Of a stretch of 57,759 nucleotides of DNA, positions 25,324-34,337 are shown piece after piece. The notes beneath the pieces were generated by a model, which ran no database searches, was not told the DNA's origin, and worked only from the letters and a program-made list of their open reading frames with translations. The translations under genes and the position numbers were made by a program. Source of the stretch: an uncultured Oscillospiraceae bacterium. GTDB taxonomy: Bacteria; Bacillota; Clostridia; Oscillospirales; Acutalibacteraceae. The stretch lies in NCBI GenBank assembly GCA_902478455.1, contig CABSLJ010000001.1, forward strand, positions 1-57,759, written 5' to 3'. How positions within the stretch are numbered: the stretch's first letter is position 1; every line of letters begins with the position of its first letter.

Positions 25324-27133
25324 GGATCTGCGCTACACGCTCGGCGCGCTGCTTTCCTATATGGGCAGGCACAAGTTCCTGCTGCTGGCCGTCGCCGTGC
25401 TGGTGACCGTCAGCGCCCTGGCCAACCTGATCGGCACCTATATGATCCGGCCTGTGGTCAACAACTTGGCCTCCGGCAATGTGCATACCCTGGCCGCCGG
25501 GGTTCTGACGACCGCCGTCATCTATGGAATCGGCGCTCTCTGCTCCCTGGGTTACACCCAAACCATGGTGCGGGCGGCTCAGAAGGTCCTTTATGACATC
25601 CGCCGGGATCTGTTCGCCCATCTGCAGACCCTCCCGCTCAGATTCTTTGACGCCCAGCGCCACGGTGATGTGATGAGTTATTTTACCAACGATGTGGATA
25701 CCATCTCCGACGCGCTCAACAACAGTTTCGCCATGGTCATCCAGAGCTTTATCCAGATGGCGGGGACCCTCGTGATTCTGTTTGTCCTCAACTGGCAGCT
25801 TTCCCTGATCGCGGTGGCGTGCTACGCGGCCATGTTCTTCTACATCCGCTTCAGCGGCCGGCGCAGCAAGGTCTACTACACCCGCCAGCAGGCCAGCCTG
25901 GGGGACCTGGACGGCTACATCGAGGAGATGGTCGGCGGCCAGAAGATCGTCAAGGTGTTCAATCACGAGCAGGCGAATCTGGAGCGTTTCCGCCAGAAAA
26001 ACGAGGCCCTCCGCAAGGCCGGTACGGGGGCGCAGAGCTACGCCGCCACCATGGTTCCCGCCGTGGTGAGCATCTCCTATGTCAACTATGCCATTGTGGC
26101 CGTTTTAGGCGGCATCATGGCCCTGCGCGGTATGACCGACGTAGGCAGCCTCGCAAGCTATCTGGTGTTCGTCCGGCAGGCCGCCATGCCCATCAACCAG
26201 TTTACGCAGCAGAGCAATTTTCTGCTGGCCGCCCTGGCCGGCGCCGAGCGGGTCTTTGAAGTCATGGACCGCAGACCTGAGGTCGACGAGGGAAAGGTGG
26301 AGCTGGTCAACGTCAAAGAGCAGGACGGCGCGCTTCTCCCCTGCGGGGAAAAAACGGGCCGCTGGGCATGGCATAAGCCGGACGGGACGCTTATCCCGCT
26401 GCGCGGGGACGTGCGGTTTCAGGATGTGTGGTTCGGCTACGAAGCGGGCCATCCGATTTTGAAGGGCGTCAGCCTTTACGCCAAGCCCGGTCAGAAGATC
26501 GCCTTTGTGGGTTCCACAGGAGCGGGAAAGACCACCATCACCAACCTGATCAACCGCTTTTACGACGTCCAGGGCGGCAGCGTCGTCTACGACGGCATCG
26601 ATGTGCGGGACATCAAAAAGGATTCCCTGCGCCGCTCGCTGGGCATTGTGCTGCAGGACACCCACCTCTTCACCGGCACCATTGCCGACAACATCCGCTT
26701 CGGCAAGCTGGACGCCACCGACGAGGAGATCGAGCGGGCTGCCCGCATCGCCAATGCCGATTCCTTCATCCGGCGTCTGCCCCAGGGATACGACACCATG
26801 GTCACGGCCGACGGCGCCAATCTCTCCCAGGGGCAGCGGCAGCTGCTTGCCATTGCCCGTGCGGCGGTGGCCGACCCGCCGGTGCTCATTCTGGATGAGG
26901 CCACCTCTTCCATCGACACCCGCACCGAATCGCTCATCGAAAAAGGGATGGATCAGCTCATGGAGGGACGCACGGTGTTCGTCATCGCCCACCGGCTGAG
27001 CACGGTGCGCAACGCCAACGCCATCCTGGTGCTGGAGAATGGAGAGATCGTCGAGCGCGGCGACCACGAGGACCTGCTGCGCCAGAAGGGCAAGTATTAT
27101 CAGCTTTACAACGGCATGTTTGAACTGAGCTGA
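25289..27133 (+). CDS. ABC exporter subunit with canonical catalytic site
   Basis: The 614-residue partner has six membrane helices followed by an ATPase domain. It shows Walker A GSTGAGKTTI, the signature LSQGQRQLLAIARA (Gln in place of the first Gly of LSGGQ) and Walker B VLILDEATSSID with the catalytic Glu. A linker of about 30 extra residues (EQDGALLPCGEKTGRW...) precedes the ATPase, as seen in the larger subunit of heterodimeric exporters. The ATG overlaps the upstream gene by 35 bases and follows AAAGGAGG. Together the pair likely exports drugs, lipids or peptides under MarR control. Confidence 0.93.
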   Translation: MAARQLSAKKPKDLRYTLGALLSYMGRHKFLLLAVAVLVTVSALANLIGTYMIRPVVNNLASGNVHTLAAGVLTTAVIYGIGALCSLGYTQTMVRAAQKVLYDIRRDLFAHLQTLPLRFFDAQRHGDVMSYFTNDVDTISDALNNSFAMVIQSFIQMAGTLVILFVLNWQLSLIAVACYAAMFFYIRFSGRRSKVYYTRQQASLGDLDGYIEEMVGGQKIVKVFNHEQANLERFRQKNEALRKAGTGAQSYAATMVPAVVSISYVNYAIVAVLGGIMALRGMTDVGSLASYLVFVRQAAMPINQFTQQSNFLLAALAGAERVFEVMDRRPEVDEGKVELVNVKEQDGALLPCGEKTGRWAWHKPDGTLIPLRGDVRFQDVWFGYEAGHPILKGVSLYAKPGQKIAFVGSTGAGKTTITNLINRFYDVQGGSVVYDGIDVRDIKKDSLRRSLGIVLQDTHLFTGTIADNIRFGKLDATDEEIERAARIANADSFIRRLPQGYDTMVTADGANLSQGQRQLLAIARAAVADPPVLILDEATSSIDTRTESLIEKGMDQLMEGRTVFVIAHRLSTVRNANAILVLENGEIVERGDHEDLLRQKGKYYQLYNGMFELS

Positions 27134-27209
27134 CGATGCCGGGCGGTCAAGGCTTCCCAAGTCCTTCATGACCGTCTCAACCGTTTGAAATCTTCCCGCA
27201 AAAAAGAAA

Positions 27210-27260
27210 AAGCCCGCCGGCTTTCGGAAGCGCATTTCTTCCGAAGCCCGCGGGCTTGTT
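27210..27260. terminator. Bidirectional terminator
   Basis: AAGCCCGCCGGCTTTCGGAAG (27210-27230; 21 bases, arms AAGCCCG...GGAAG) pairs with the segment at 27238-27257 ending CGGGCTT. T-rich sequence follows on the plus strand and A-rich sequence precedes it, so it can serve the exporter operon and the convergent cyclophilin gene. Confidence 0.8.
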
Positions 27261-27353
27261 TCATTTGCGGGGAAGCGTCCCAACAAAAGCGCCGGAAATT
27301 TCTGGAGAAACTTCGCCGGGGCGCTCAGTCGGGTGCTGCGCCGAGAATAAGAT

Positions 27354-27872
27354 TTACAGGGTAACGGGAGGCTCGTAGCTCTCACCGAAGGTTTCCACGG
27401 TCACCCTTTTCATCACTTCGTCGCGCAGCGGCTTGTCCTGAAAATTGCGCTTGACCGAGACCACGCGCTCGGCTTCCTCCATGCCCTCGATTACCTTGCC
27501 GAAGGAGGCGTACTGACCGTCGAGATGCGGGGCGTCCGCCACCATGATGAAGAATTGGGAGCCGGCGCTGTCCGGATGCCCGGAGCGGGCCATGGACAGC
27601 ACGCCCTTTTGATGCTTTAAGGGGTTGGCAAAGCCGTTGGCGGAAAATTCCCCCTGGATGCGGTAGCCCGGTCCACCGGTGCCGCGACCGTCCGGGTCGC
27701 CGCCCTGGATCATAAAGCCGGGGATGACGCGGTGGAAGATGAGCCCGTCATAAAAGCCCTTCTGAACCAGAGAGATAAAATTCCGCACGGTATTGGGCGC
27801 GATTTCGGGGTAAAGCTCCGCCTTGATGACGTTGCCGCTCTCCATTTCGATGGTGACAATCGGATTTTGCAT
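27354..27872 (-). CDS. ppiB: Peptidyl-prolyl cis-trans isomerase, cyclophilin type
   Basis: This cytoplasmic cyclophilin speeds proline isomerisation during folding. The 172-residue product, without signal peptide, carries NFISLVQKGFYDGLIFHRVI, PGFMIQGGDPDGRGTGGPG, and QFFIMVADAPHLDGQYASFG, which contain the catalytic Arg and the substrate-binding Phe and Gln. The ATG at 27872 has GGAGG seven bases upstream; an earlier in-frame ATG has none. It is followed convergently by the exporter operon terminator. Confidence 0.95.
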   Translation of the reverse strand: MQNPIVTIEMESGNVIKAELYPEIAPNTVRNFISLVQKGFYDGLIFHRVIPGFMIQGGDPDGRGTGGPGYRIQGEFSANGFANPLKHQKGVLSMARSGHPDSAGSQFFIMVADAPHLDGQYASFGKVIEGMEEAERVVSVKRNFQDKPLRDEVMKRVTVETFGESYEPPVTL

Positions 27873-27960
27873 GTGATTTCCTCCATTCATACGTTGTGCT
27901 GTTTATCATACACGATTTTGGCGTGGGCTTCAAGTACCGGCGCTTCTTTCGGCACCAGCC

Positions 27961-28308
27961 CTAATAGGTCAGAATCACAGCCATGAGTTCGACCGTCTCC
28001 TGCCCTTTGTTGGCGATGGAATGGCCCTCGCCGCCGAGGGTCACCGCCGCGTCTCCGGGCAGCAGCCTTTTCTCGGTTTCTCCGTCCATGAAGCTTGCCT
28101 TGCCCCGGAGAAGATAAAAGATTTCCTCCTCGCCCTCATGGATGTGCGCGCCGATGGAGCAGCCCGGCTGCAAAATGATTTTTGCAAACAGCCGCGCTTT
28201 TCCCTTGTATTCCCCTCCCTCCAGAATGTGTACCAGTTCGACGGTTCCGTCTCCGCCGCGCATGCGTTCCTTGAGTTCGTGACGCATCTGTTCCGCTTTT
28301 TTGACCAT
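27961..28308 (-). CDS. Cupin-domain protein
   Basis: The 115-residue single-domain cupin shows the two metal-binding motifs: GCSIGAHIHEGEEEIFYLLRG (read as GCSIGAHIHEGEEEIFYLL; two His and Glu) and PGDAAVTLGGEGHSIANKG. Such proteins bind metals or small ligands, and many act as isomerases, oxygenases or ligand sensors; the substrate cannot be told. GGAGG precedes the ATG. It lies upstream of ppiB on the same strand with an 88-base gap. Confidence 0.85.
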   Translation of the reverse strand: MVKKAEQMRHELKERMRGGDGTVELVHILEGGEYKGKARLFAKIILQPGCSIGAHIHEGEEEIFYLLRGKASFMDGETEKRLLPGDAAVTLGGEGHSIANKGQETVELMAVILTY

Positions 28309-28511
28309 AAAAATGCCTCCAATTGCTTCTATTGCGCTAAAATAAAAGAAAATGCTGGGGATTTGTTTGTCAGTATTAATCTATCATGTTTCGCAAAAAA
28401 ATACAAATACTATTGTGCGCCATCTTTCAGAATGTTTTCCGAATTGTGGCGAATGCGCATGCGCTGCGGAAGCGCTCCGCAGCTTGTCAACAACCTATAG
28501 GAGTGAAACCA

Positions 28512-28781
28512 ATGAAAAAAGCGATCTCTGTTCTGGCCGTTCTCCTGCTGTCCGCCGCCCTTTTCACGGGCTGTGACAACGGCAACGGCAATGTCTCTTC
28601 CGCGCCTGGAGTGTCGGACATCATCCCGGACGTCTCTTCCATGATCCCGAGCGAGCCGATAGAAAGCCGTGTGGAATCGGGAGAGGTTTCCAGCCATGTG
28701 GATGACAAAACTTCCAGCGTCGTCTCTGGAGAGAATTCTCATGTTGCTTCGGGCGAAGAAAGCCCGGCCGCTTCCGAGTAG
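28512..28781 (+). CDS. Small serine-rich lipoprotein
   Basis: This 89-residue predicted lipoprotein has the signal MKKAISVLAVLLLSAALFTG and lipobox LFTGC. The mature part is low-complexity and rich in Ser, Glu and Val, with repeats of the type VSS and SGE, and no recognisable domain. AGGAG lies upstream of ATG 28512. A terminator follows, so it is probably a single-gene transcript. The function is unknown; a surface-tethered spacer or a remnant of a larger lipoprotein are options. Confidence 0.7.
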   Translation: MKKAISVLAVLLLSAALFTGCDNGNGNVSSAPGVSDIIPDVSSMIPSEPIESRVESGEVSSHVDDKTSSVVSGENSHVASGEESPAASE

Positions 28782-28816
28782 CGGTTTTCTCGCTTTTTGC
28801 GTGGAGCAAAACCAAA

Positions 28817-28856
28817 AAACCGGGAAACGCCCTTGTGGAGCGTTTCCCGGTTTTTC
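28817..28856 (+). terminator. Intrinsic terminator, possibly bidirectional
   Basis: AAACCGGGAAACGC (28817-28830) pairs with GCGTTTCCCGGTTT (28840-28853), followed by TT. It lies between the small lipoprotein and the convergent permease gene. Confidence 0.85.
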
Positions 28857-28869
28857 TGTAGGAATCCGG

Positions 28870-30219
28870 TTATTTTTCTGCGGGGGTTTCCTTGTCGTTG
28901 GGGGAGACCTCCACATCGTCCCCTTCAAAATTGGTGGACGCCGCCTTTTTCTCCGGCAGGCAGAGGTTGAGGATGATGCCGACAATAATACCCAGCCCGA
29001 TGCCGCTGAGCGAGAACGCGGTGCCGAAATTCACCACGGCGCCGCCGATGGAGAGCACCAGCATGACCGCGGCGATGGAGAGGTTACGGTTTTTGGAGAA
29101 GTCGACCTTGTTCTCCACCAGTGTGCGCAGGCCCACGGAGGAGATCATGCCGTAAAGCAGAATGCAAAGTCCGCCGAGCACCGGCTTCGGTATGGTTTCA
29201 ATCAGGGCGATAAACTTGCCGCAGAAGCTCATCAGAATGGCGACCACAGCGGCGATGCGCAGGGTAACCGGATTGTAGTTGCCCGTGGTGGCGAGCACGG
29301 CGGTGTTTTCCGAATAGGTGGTATTGGCGGGACCGCCCATAAAGCCGGCCGCCATGGTGGCGAGACCGTCGCCCAGCATGGTGCGGTGAAGGCCCGGGTC
29401 CTTGGTGAAGTTTTTGCCGACGACCGAGCCGTTGGCGTAGATGTCTCCCACATGCTCCACGGCGGAGACCAGGGCAATCGGCGTGATGAGCGCGATTGAA
29501 TGCAGGTCAAAGACGGGCGGGAAGCTGAATTTGGGAAGGCTGAACCACGGCGCGGTGGAGAAGACGTCCAGATTCATCAGCATCGGGTTGGCCACGCCGG
29601 TCAGCACCAGAATGAGGGAGAGCACGTAACCGGTCGCCAGCGCGATGATGATGCCCGAAAGCTTCAAAAGTCCCTTGGCGTAGGAGGTGATCACCACGGC
29701 GATGATCAGCACAACCGCCGCGATAATCCAGTGCATGCCCAGGTCAAAGTTGGTGACTGGCACGTTTGCGGCGTATTCGGAAAACTGGATGTTGCCGATG
29801 GCCGAGGTGGACAGGCACAGCCCGATGATGGCGATGCCCACGCCGCGCACAACGGGAGGGAAGAGACGGTCGATAAACCTCGGCCCGAAAAATTTGATCA
29901 GCAGGGCGACGACCAGATAGACGGCGCCGGCGCAGATGATGCCGCCCATCGCCTTGGGAATGGTGGAGCCGTACTGGGAAGCGTCCGTCCCGATGACGGC
30001 GACCAGGGCGGGAATGAAGGCGAAGGAGCTGCCCAGGAAAACGGGCACCTTGCCGCCGGTGCACAGGTGGAAAATGAGCGTGCCGATACCCGCGGCCAGC
30101 AGGGCCACCGCGGGATCAAGTCCCGTGAGAATGGGCACTAGGATGGTGGCGCAGAACATCGCAAACGCGTGCTGCACGCCCAAGAGGATCAGCTTGCCGA
30201 CCCCGTCTTTTTTCTGCAT
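28870..30219 (-). CDS. uraA: Uracil/xanthine permease (NCS2 family)
   Basis: This 449-residue integral membrane protein with about 14 hydrophobic segments imports uracil or a related base with protons. Family features are GVQHAFAMFCATILVPILTG near the N terminus, PVFLGSSFAFIPAL, and TTYSENTAVLATTGNYNP, with the Glu and Asn used in base binding. The C terminus is acidic (DDVEVSPNDKETPAEK). Uracil is preferred over xanthine because of the overall UraA/PyrP look, not from a decisive residue. A consensus promoter lies upstream on the minus strand. Confidence 0.9.
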   Translation of the reverse strand: MQKKDGVGKLILLGVQHAFAMFCATILVPILTGLDPAVALLAAGIGTLIFHLCTGGKVPVFLGSSFAFIPALVAVIGTDASQYGSTIPKAMGGIICAGAVYLVVALLIKFFGPRFIDRLFPPVVRGVGIAIIGLCLSTSAIGNIQFSEYAANVPVTNFDLGMHWIIAAVVLIIAVVITSYAKGLLKLSGIIIALATGYVLSLILVLTGVANPMLMNLDVFSTAPWFSLPKFSFPPVFDLHSIALITPIALVSAVEHVGDIYANGSVVGKNFTKDPGLHRTMLGDGLATMAAGFMGGPANTTYSENTAVLATTGNYNPVTLRIAAVVAILMSFCGKFIALIETIPKPVLGGLCILLYGMISSVGLRTLVENKVDFSKNRNLSIAAVMLVLSIGGAVVNFGTAFSLSGIGLGIIVGIILNLCLPEKKAASTNFEGDDVEVSPNDKETPAEK

Positions 30220-30261
30220 GATGAATCGTCCCCCGTTCTTTGTGTTAACTTTTCCTTTATA

Positions 30262-30290
30262 AATTTACAGGCATCGGGGGCGGAAGTCAA
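30262..30290 (-). promoter_or_regulatory. Putative promoter of the permease gene
   Basis: Read on the minus strand, TTGACT (30285-30290) and TAAATT (30262-30267) are 17 bases apart, 43 bases before the start codon. Confidence 0.55.
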
Positions 30291-30352
30291 GCGATAGTTT
30301 AAAATTTGTTAACATTTGTCGGTTTTTATCCCTTTCACGGGCCGGACGCATG

Positions 30353-30361
30353 TGTTACAAT
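30353..30361 (+). promoter_or_regulatory. Extended -10 promoter of the DUF4364 gene
   Basis: TGTTACAAT is an extended -10 element, about 30 bases before the TTG start of the downstream gene. The -35 (TTTCAC) is poor. Confidence 0.45.
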
Positions 30362-30389
30362 AAAAGAAAAGGGCAAGGGGGGATTCGCG

Positions 30390-30992
30390 TTGGATTTTGA
30401 CGCCCTCACCGCCGGCATCGAGCCGGGCGGACTGCGCAGCAAAAATGAAATTCGCATTCTCATCTGTTATATGCTGACAAGCGTCGGCGCGAGCCTTTCC
30501 AAAGACGGCGTCATCGCCGTGCTGCAGGAAAACGGCTTTGCCAATTATTTTGAAACGGCGGACGCCATCTCCGACCTTCTGGAAAACGGCAACATCGCCC
30601 CGGACGAGGCGGACGCCTCCTCCTACCACATCACCGATTCGGGCCGTATGATCGCCCGTCAACTCGACGTTACCCTGCCGTTTTCGGTGCGTGAGCGGGC
30701 GCTCAGCGCCACGCTCAATCTGCTCGCCAGAATCAAACGGGAAGCGGAAAACCAGGTGCACATCAAAAAATGCGACCGCGGCTATCAGGTCGACTGCCAC
30801 ATTTCGGGCGGGGACATGGACCTGATGAGCTTTACCCTCTATGTGCCCGACCTGCTGCAGGCCAAGCTGGTGCGCTCCCGCTTTCAGGAAGACCCCGAAC
30901 GTGTCTACCGCTGCATGCTCGCCCTCGTCACCGGCAACGCCGATCTTGTCTCCGACGCGCTGCGCGCGCTTTCCGGCGAACAGGAGGACTGA
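30390..30992 (+). CDS. DUF4364 family protein
   Basis: The 200-residue protein belongs, by its overall pattern, to the Clostridia family DUF4364. It has an N-terminal winged-helix-like part (NEIRILICYMLTSVGASLSK, DGVIAVLQENGFANYFETAD) and ITDSGRMIARQLDVTLPFSV, then a beta-rich C-terminal half. The function is not established; the winged helix suggests DNA binding. The start is the TTG at 30390, with a purine-rich AAGGGGGG eight bases upstream. No terminator was found close by; a hairpin with a T-rich tail lies at 31192. Confidence 0.8.
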   Translation: MDFDALTAGIEPGGLRSKNEIRILICYMLTSVGASLSKDGVIAVLQENGFANYFETADAISDLLENGNIAPDEADASSYHITDSGRMIARQLDVTLPFSVRERALSATLNLLARIKREAENQVHIKKCDRGYQVDCHISGGDMDLMSFTLYVPDLLQAKLVRSRFQEDPERVYRCMLALVTGNADLVSDALRALSGEQED

Positions 30993-31191
30993 GTTCCGGC
31001 GGCTTGAGCGCATAACGGAGGAAGCATCGCCGCCTCCTGCGCGGCGAAGAACCCGTTCTCCCTCACCGGATGGACCGCGCGGTCTTGCGTCGGTATCCGG
31101 GATGAGGAGGCGTTCGGAATTGTCCGCAGCCGGGAAGATGCGCGGCTCTCAGCGCCGCTTTGTACCGTTGGCAGGCTTTTTCCATGAGAAA
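30993..31191. other. Intergenic stretch after the DUF4364 gene
   Basis: About 200 bases hold no convincing gene. GGAGG sites occur near 31018 and 31105, but the frames behind them are short and unlike any family I recognise. Confidence 0.4.
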
Positions 31192-31224
31192 GGGGGACGC
31201 ATACATGCGTCCCCCTCGTATTTT
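31192..31224 (+). terminator. Intrinsic terminator
   Basis: GGGGGACGCA (31192-31201) pairs with TGCGTCCCCC (31206-31215) around a 4-base loop, followed by TCGTATTTT. It may end transcripts from both sides. Confidence 0.7.
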
Positions 31225-31322
31225 ACCGTTCCCAGTCTGTTCTTTGTTACAACAGGTTTTCAAACGGCTGGTTCTGTTTTTCTCCCACGTCCTATGGCCG
31301 ATGCACGTCCGTTCCCGTCCTT

Positions 31323-31583
31323 CTACAAAATCAGGTTTAAGAGAAGGAGCATTGTCACGCCCGGAATGCCCGCCACGGCGGAGACGCTCAGCGTCAGCAG
31401 GCTCAGCGGCAGCACAACTCCGGTGTACGCCCCCGTCAGATTGACCGCGATGAGGGCCAGAAGACCGTTGACCATCCCTCCAAGCGCCTTCTTGACCGGC
31501 TTTTGGGAGCGGACGATCACCTGGAGCAGCACCAGAAGTCCGAAAATTCCGACGGCGATCAATGCGATCAACCATCCAGGCAT
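31323..31583 (-). CDS. bofA: Pro-sigma-K processing inhibitor BofA
   Basis: BofA is a small membrane protein that holds the SpoIVFB protease inactive in the mother-cell-derived forespore membrane until a forespore signal arrives. The 86-residue product has the family length and pattern: an N-terminal helix (WLIALIAVGIFGLLVLLQVI), then KPVKKALGGMVNGLLALIAV and NLTGAYTGVVLPLSLLTLS with VAGIPGVTMLLLL at the end. It directly follows a DUF2508/YaaL gene on the same strand, the arrangement seen after recR in Bacillus. Its presence indicates sporulation ability or ancestry. Confidence 0.88.
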   Translation of the reverse strand: MPGWLIALIAVGIFGLLVLLQVIVRSQKPVKKALGGMVNGLLALIAVNLTGAYTGVVLPLSLLTLSVSAVAGIPGVTMLLLLNLIL

Positions 31584-31586
31584 GCT

Positions 31587-31856
31587 TTAACACTCATCCC
31601 CCTTCACAGGAATCTTTGTACAAAAAGGTGAGGAGGAAAGCTCATGCTGCCGCGCCTTGCGCAAAAGACACCGGTAGCGGGCGTTGAGAGCCTCCCTTTC
31701 GTAGATGCAGGCTTCGATCATATCGCTGTCGCTTTCCATTTCAAACCACCGCTCCACGCAGGCGAGGCGGCGGCTGACGTCCTTGATCTCGTCGAGAATC
31801 TGCTGCCTTTGCGCTTTGTCCTGTTTTTCCGCTACGTTCTCGGCATGTCTGATCAT
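31587..31856 (-). CDS. yaaL: YaaL-like DUF2508 protein
   Basis: This 89-residue, charged, helical protein matches DUF2508 in size and in the pattern ILDEIKDVSRRLACVERWFE ... DSDMIEACIYEREALNARYR. YaaL-type proteins have no known function but lie before bofA in many endospore formers, and here the gap to bofA is only 3 bases. I start at the internal ATG (31856), preceded by GGAAGG; an earlier in-frame ATG at 31874 has a weaker site. recR, the usual next neighbour, is absent from this window. Confidence 0.8.
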   Translation of the reverse strand: MIRHAENVAEKQDKAQRQQILDEIKDVSRRLACVERWFEMESDSDMIEACIYEREALNARYRCLLRKARQHELSSSPFCTKIPVKGDEC

Positions 31857-32043
31857 TCTGAGAACACCTTCCATTGAACCAATCCCACCTTTGTTTTATT
31901 TCTATGCCAATAGGTTGGGCAATTATACCATTCAATATACTGCATTCTGTAAATTTTGGAGGGCTTCCAGTCCCCGTCGTACAGAAAACCGCGCGGTTGG
32001 TTTAAAAGGGGGAAAGCGGCTGCCGCCGCGTGAAGGGAACGGG

Positions 32044-34143
32044 TCATTCGACCGGCTCAAAATCGACCGTCCCCTCGGCCACGCTGGCCGCGATGACGCG
32101 GACGCGCAGCGCTCCGCCGATGGCAAGCCGCCGTCCGCTGATTTCGTCGGTGTGGCAGGTCAGGCCGTCGAAACGGAAGCGGCAGCCGGGGAAGGCGTCG
32201 AGGCTCACGTATCCCTCAGCGCTGTTGGGAAGCTCCACAAAGAGGCCGCGGGCGGTCACGCCGCTGATGACGCCGTCGTATTCCTCGCCGATGTGCGCCG
32301 TCATATACTCGGCCATATAGCATTTTTCCGCCTCCCGCTCGGCCGTCAGGGCGCGCAGCTCGCAGATGGAGGATTCCGACGCGGCGCTGGCGGCGAATTC
32401 GGTGTATTTGCGCGTCAGCTTTTTGTCCGGCTCGCCCGCCACGGCGTCACTGAGAATGCGGTGGATGGCGGTGTCCGGATAGCGGCGGATGGGGGAGGTG
32501 AAGTGGCAGTAATCCTCGAGCGCCAGGCCGAAGTGGCCCAGCGGACGAAAATCGTAGCGGGCCTTGGCCATGGTGCGCAGAATCTGGTGGGAGATCACGC
32601 GCGCCGCCGGCGTATCCTTGGACTGCTCCAGCAGGCGGGCAAAATCGCCGGTGGAAGCCCCCTCGCGGATGCGGCTGTTGGCAAGCCCCAGCGCGCCGGC
32701 GAGCTCGCTCAGGGTGCGCACCCGCTCGGGGTCGGGCGCTTCGTGCACGCGGTAGACGAAGGGCAGCCCGCGCTCCCTGGCAAGTCTGGCGGCCGCCTGA
32801 TTGGCAAGGATCATGAGCTGCTCGATCATCTCCTCGGCCTCCCCCTGACTCCGGGCGGAAAGGCCGACGCAAACGCCGCGCTCGTCCAGCTCGAAGCGGG
32901 ATTCCCCGCTTTCGAGTTCCATGGTGCCGCGCCGCCCGGCGCAGTCCTTTAACACCTGCGCAAGCGCTCTCGCCGCCTTGAGGGAGGCGAGCACGGGCTT
33001 ATACTTTGTTTTCAGGGAGGCGTCGGCTGAGCCGTCGAAAATCCGGTTGACCTCGCTGTAAACGCCGCGCACCTTGGAGCGGATGACCGTCTTGCGGAAC
33101 GAACAGGAGAGCAGCTCTCCCTTTTTGGAAACGCGCAGGAGCGCCGAAAAGGCGAGCTTGTCCTCCCCCGGATGGAGGGAGCACAGCCCGTTGGAGAGCT
33201 CCTTGGGCAGCATGGGGACCACGCGGTCGGCAAAATAGACCGAGGTGCCCCGACGCTGCGCCTCGCGGTCGAGGGGGGAGTTGGCCCGGACGTAGTGGGA
33301 GACGTCGGCAATGTGCACGCCGAGCGTCCAGCCTTCCCTGGTTTTGGAGATGGAGACGGCGTCGTCGAGGTCCTTGGCGTCGGCTCCGTCGATGGTGAAG
33401 ATGAGCTCGTCGCGCAGATCGAGCCGGTTTTGGAGCTCTTCCGCGCGGATTCCTTTTTCGGCAAGGGTGCGTGCGCTCTCCAGGACCTCCGGCGGGAAGT
33501 CTACCGGAATGGCGTTGGCGTCGAGAATCGCGTCGGCGCACACTTTGGCGCTGCTCGCCTTGCCGTAGATGTGCAGCACCCGGGCGGTCAGGCCAGAGCG
33601 ATGGGGGCGGCTGGAGAGCACGGCCTGCACCTTGTCCCCGTTGCGCGCGCCGAGCATAGCGCCCCGCTCGATGGGAATGTTGAAGCGGAAGGCGCTGTCC
33701 GGAATCAGTTCACAGCCGCCCCGGAAACGGGAGATAGTGCCGGTCAGCGTCCGGCTGCCCTTGACAAGAATCCGTTCCACAGAGCCGTTGCGGCCCTTGT
33801 CTGTGTCATAAAGCTTATGAAGCATGACGGTATCCCCCAAAAGCGCTCCCTTGAGATGCTCGGTGGGGATGAAGATATCCGCGCCGCCGTCGGCCGGGCG
33901 GGCAAAGGCAAAGCCCTTGGATTGGGAGACGATTTTAGCAGGCGTCAGACCGGAAGAACGCGCTGAGAGCAGCTTGCCCTTTTTGGTGACGATCAGCTTG
34001 CCATCGGCCTCCAGACTGCGGAGCGTGGCAGTAAAGGCCGCCTGGTCTCTGGCGCCGATGCTTTTGTAAAGCGCGGCGGGCTCAACGGCGTCGGTTTGCT
34101 TTTCCATGGCGCGCGCAATCGCGCTTTTCATAGTTTCTTTCAT
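32044..34143 (-). CDS. rnr: Ribonuclease R
   Basis: RNase R is a processive 3'-5' exoribonuclease that degrades structured RNA and works in trans-translation quality control. The 699-residue product has an N-terminal winged helix, two cold-shock domains (residues about 65-230), the RNB catalytic domain beginning FTIDGADAKDLDDAVS with its Asp cluster, the conserved HFTSPIRRYPD, and a C-terminal S1 domain (EEYDGVISGVTARGLFVELP). GGAGG precedes the ATG. secG lies upstream on the same strand, the conserved Firmicutes order, but a terminator separates them here. Confidence 0.95.
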   Translation of the reverse strand: MKETMKSAIARAMEKQTDAVEPAALYKSIGARDQAAFTATLRSLEADGKLIVTKKGKLLSARSSGLTPAKIVSQSKGFAFARPADGGADIFIPTEHLKGALLGDTVMLHKLYDTDKGRNGSVERILVKGSRTLTGTISRFRGGCELIPDSAFRFNIPIERGAMLGARNGDKVQAVLSSRPHRSGLTARVLHIYGKASSAKVCADAILDANAIPVDFPPEVLESARTLAEKGIRAEELQNRLDLRDELIFTIDGADAKDLDDAVSISKTREGWTLGVHIADVSHYVRANSPLDREAQRRGTSVYFADRVVPMLPKELSNGLCSLHPGEDKLAFSALLRVSKKGELLSCSFRKTVIRSKVRGVYSEVNRIFDGSADASLKTKYKPVLASLKAARALAQVLKDCAGRRGTMELESGESRFELDERGVCVGLSARSQGEAEEMIEQLMILANQAAARLARERGLPFVYRVHEAPDPERVRTLSELAGALGLANSRIREGASTGDFARLLEQSKDTPAARVISHQILRTMAKARYDFRPLGHFGLALEDYCHFTSPIRRYPDTAIHRILSDAVAGEPDKKLTRKYTEFAASAASESSICELRALTAEREAEKCYMAEYMTAHIGEEYDGVISGVTARGLFVELPNSAEGYVSLDAFPGCRFRFDGLTCHTDEISGRRLAIGGALRVRVIAASVAEGTVDFEPVE

Positions 34144-34295
34144 AGATTTCCTCCGCGCGCCGATTTTCGGCGCGATTCCTGTATGACTTTCTGTTTCTGC
34201 TTCTCACGGAGCTTCTTCTAAAATCCCGGCGCATTTTACGCCGAAGCATGGGCGCACAAGCGCGGCTGATTTTATTCTGCCACAATTGCGCATAG

Positions 34296-34321
34296 AAAAA
34301 CCCCGCGATACCGCGGGGTTT
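34296..34321 (-). terminator. Intrinsic terminator after secG
   Basis: AAACCCCGCG and CGCGGGGTTT (outer ends near 34298 and 34321) enclose ATAC. On the minus strand the hairpin is followed by a run of T (AAAAA at 34296-34300 on the plus strand). It lies between secG and rnr, so rnr may need its own promoter or read-through. Confidence 0.8.
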
Positions 34322-34337
34322 CAAGGATCGGTTATTC

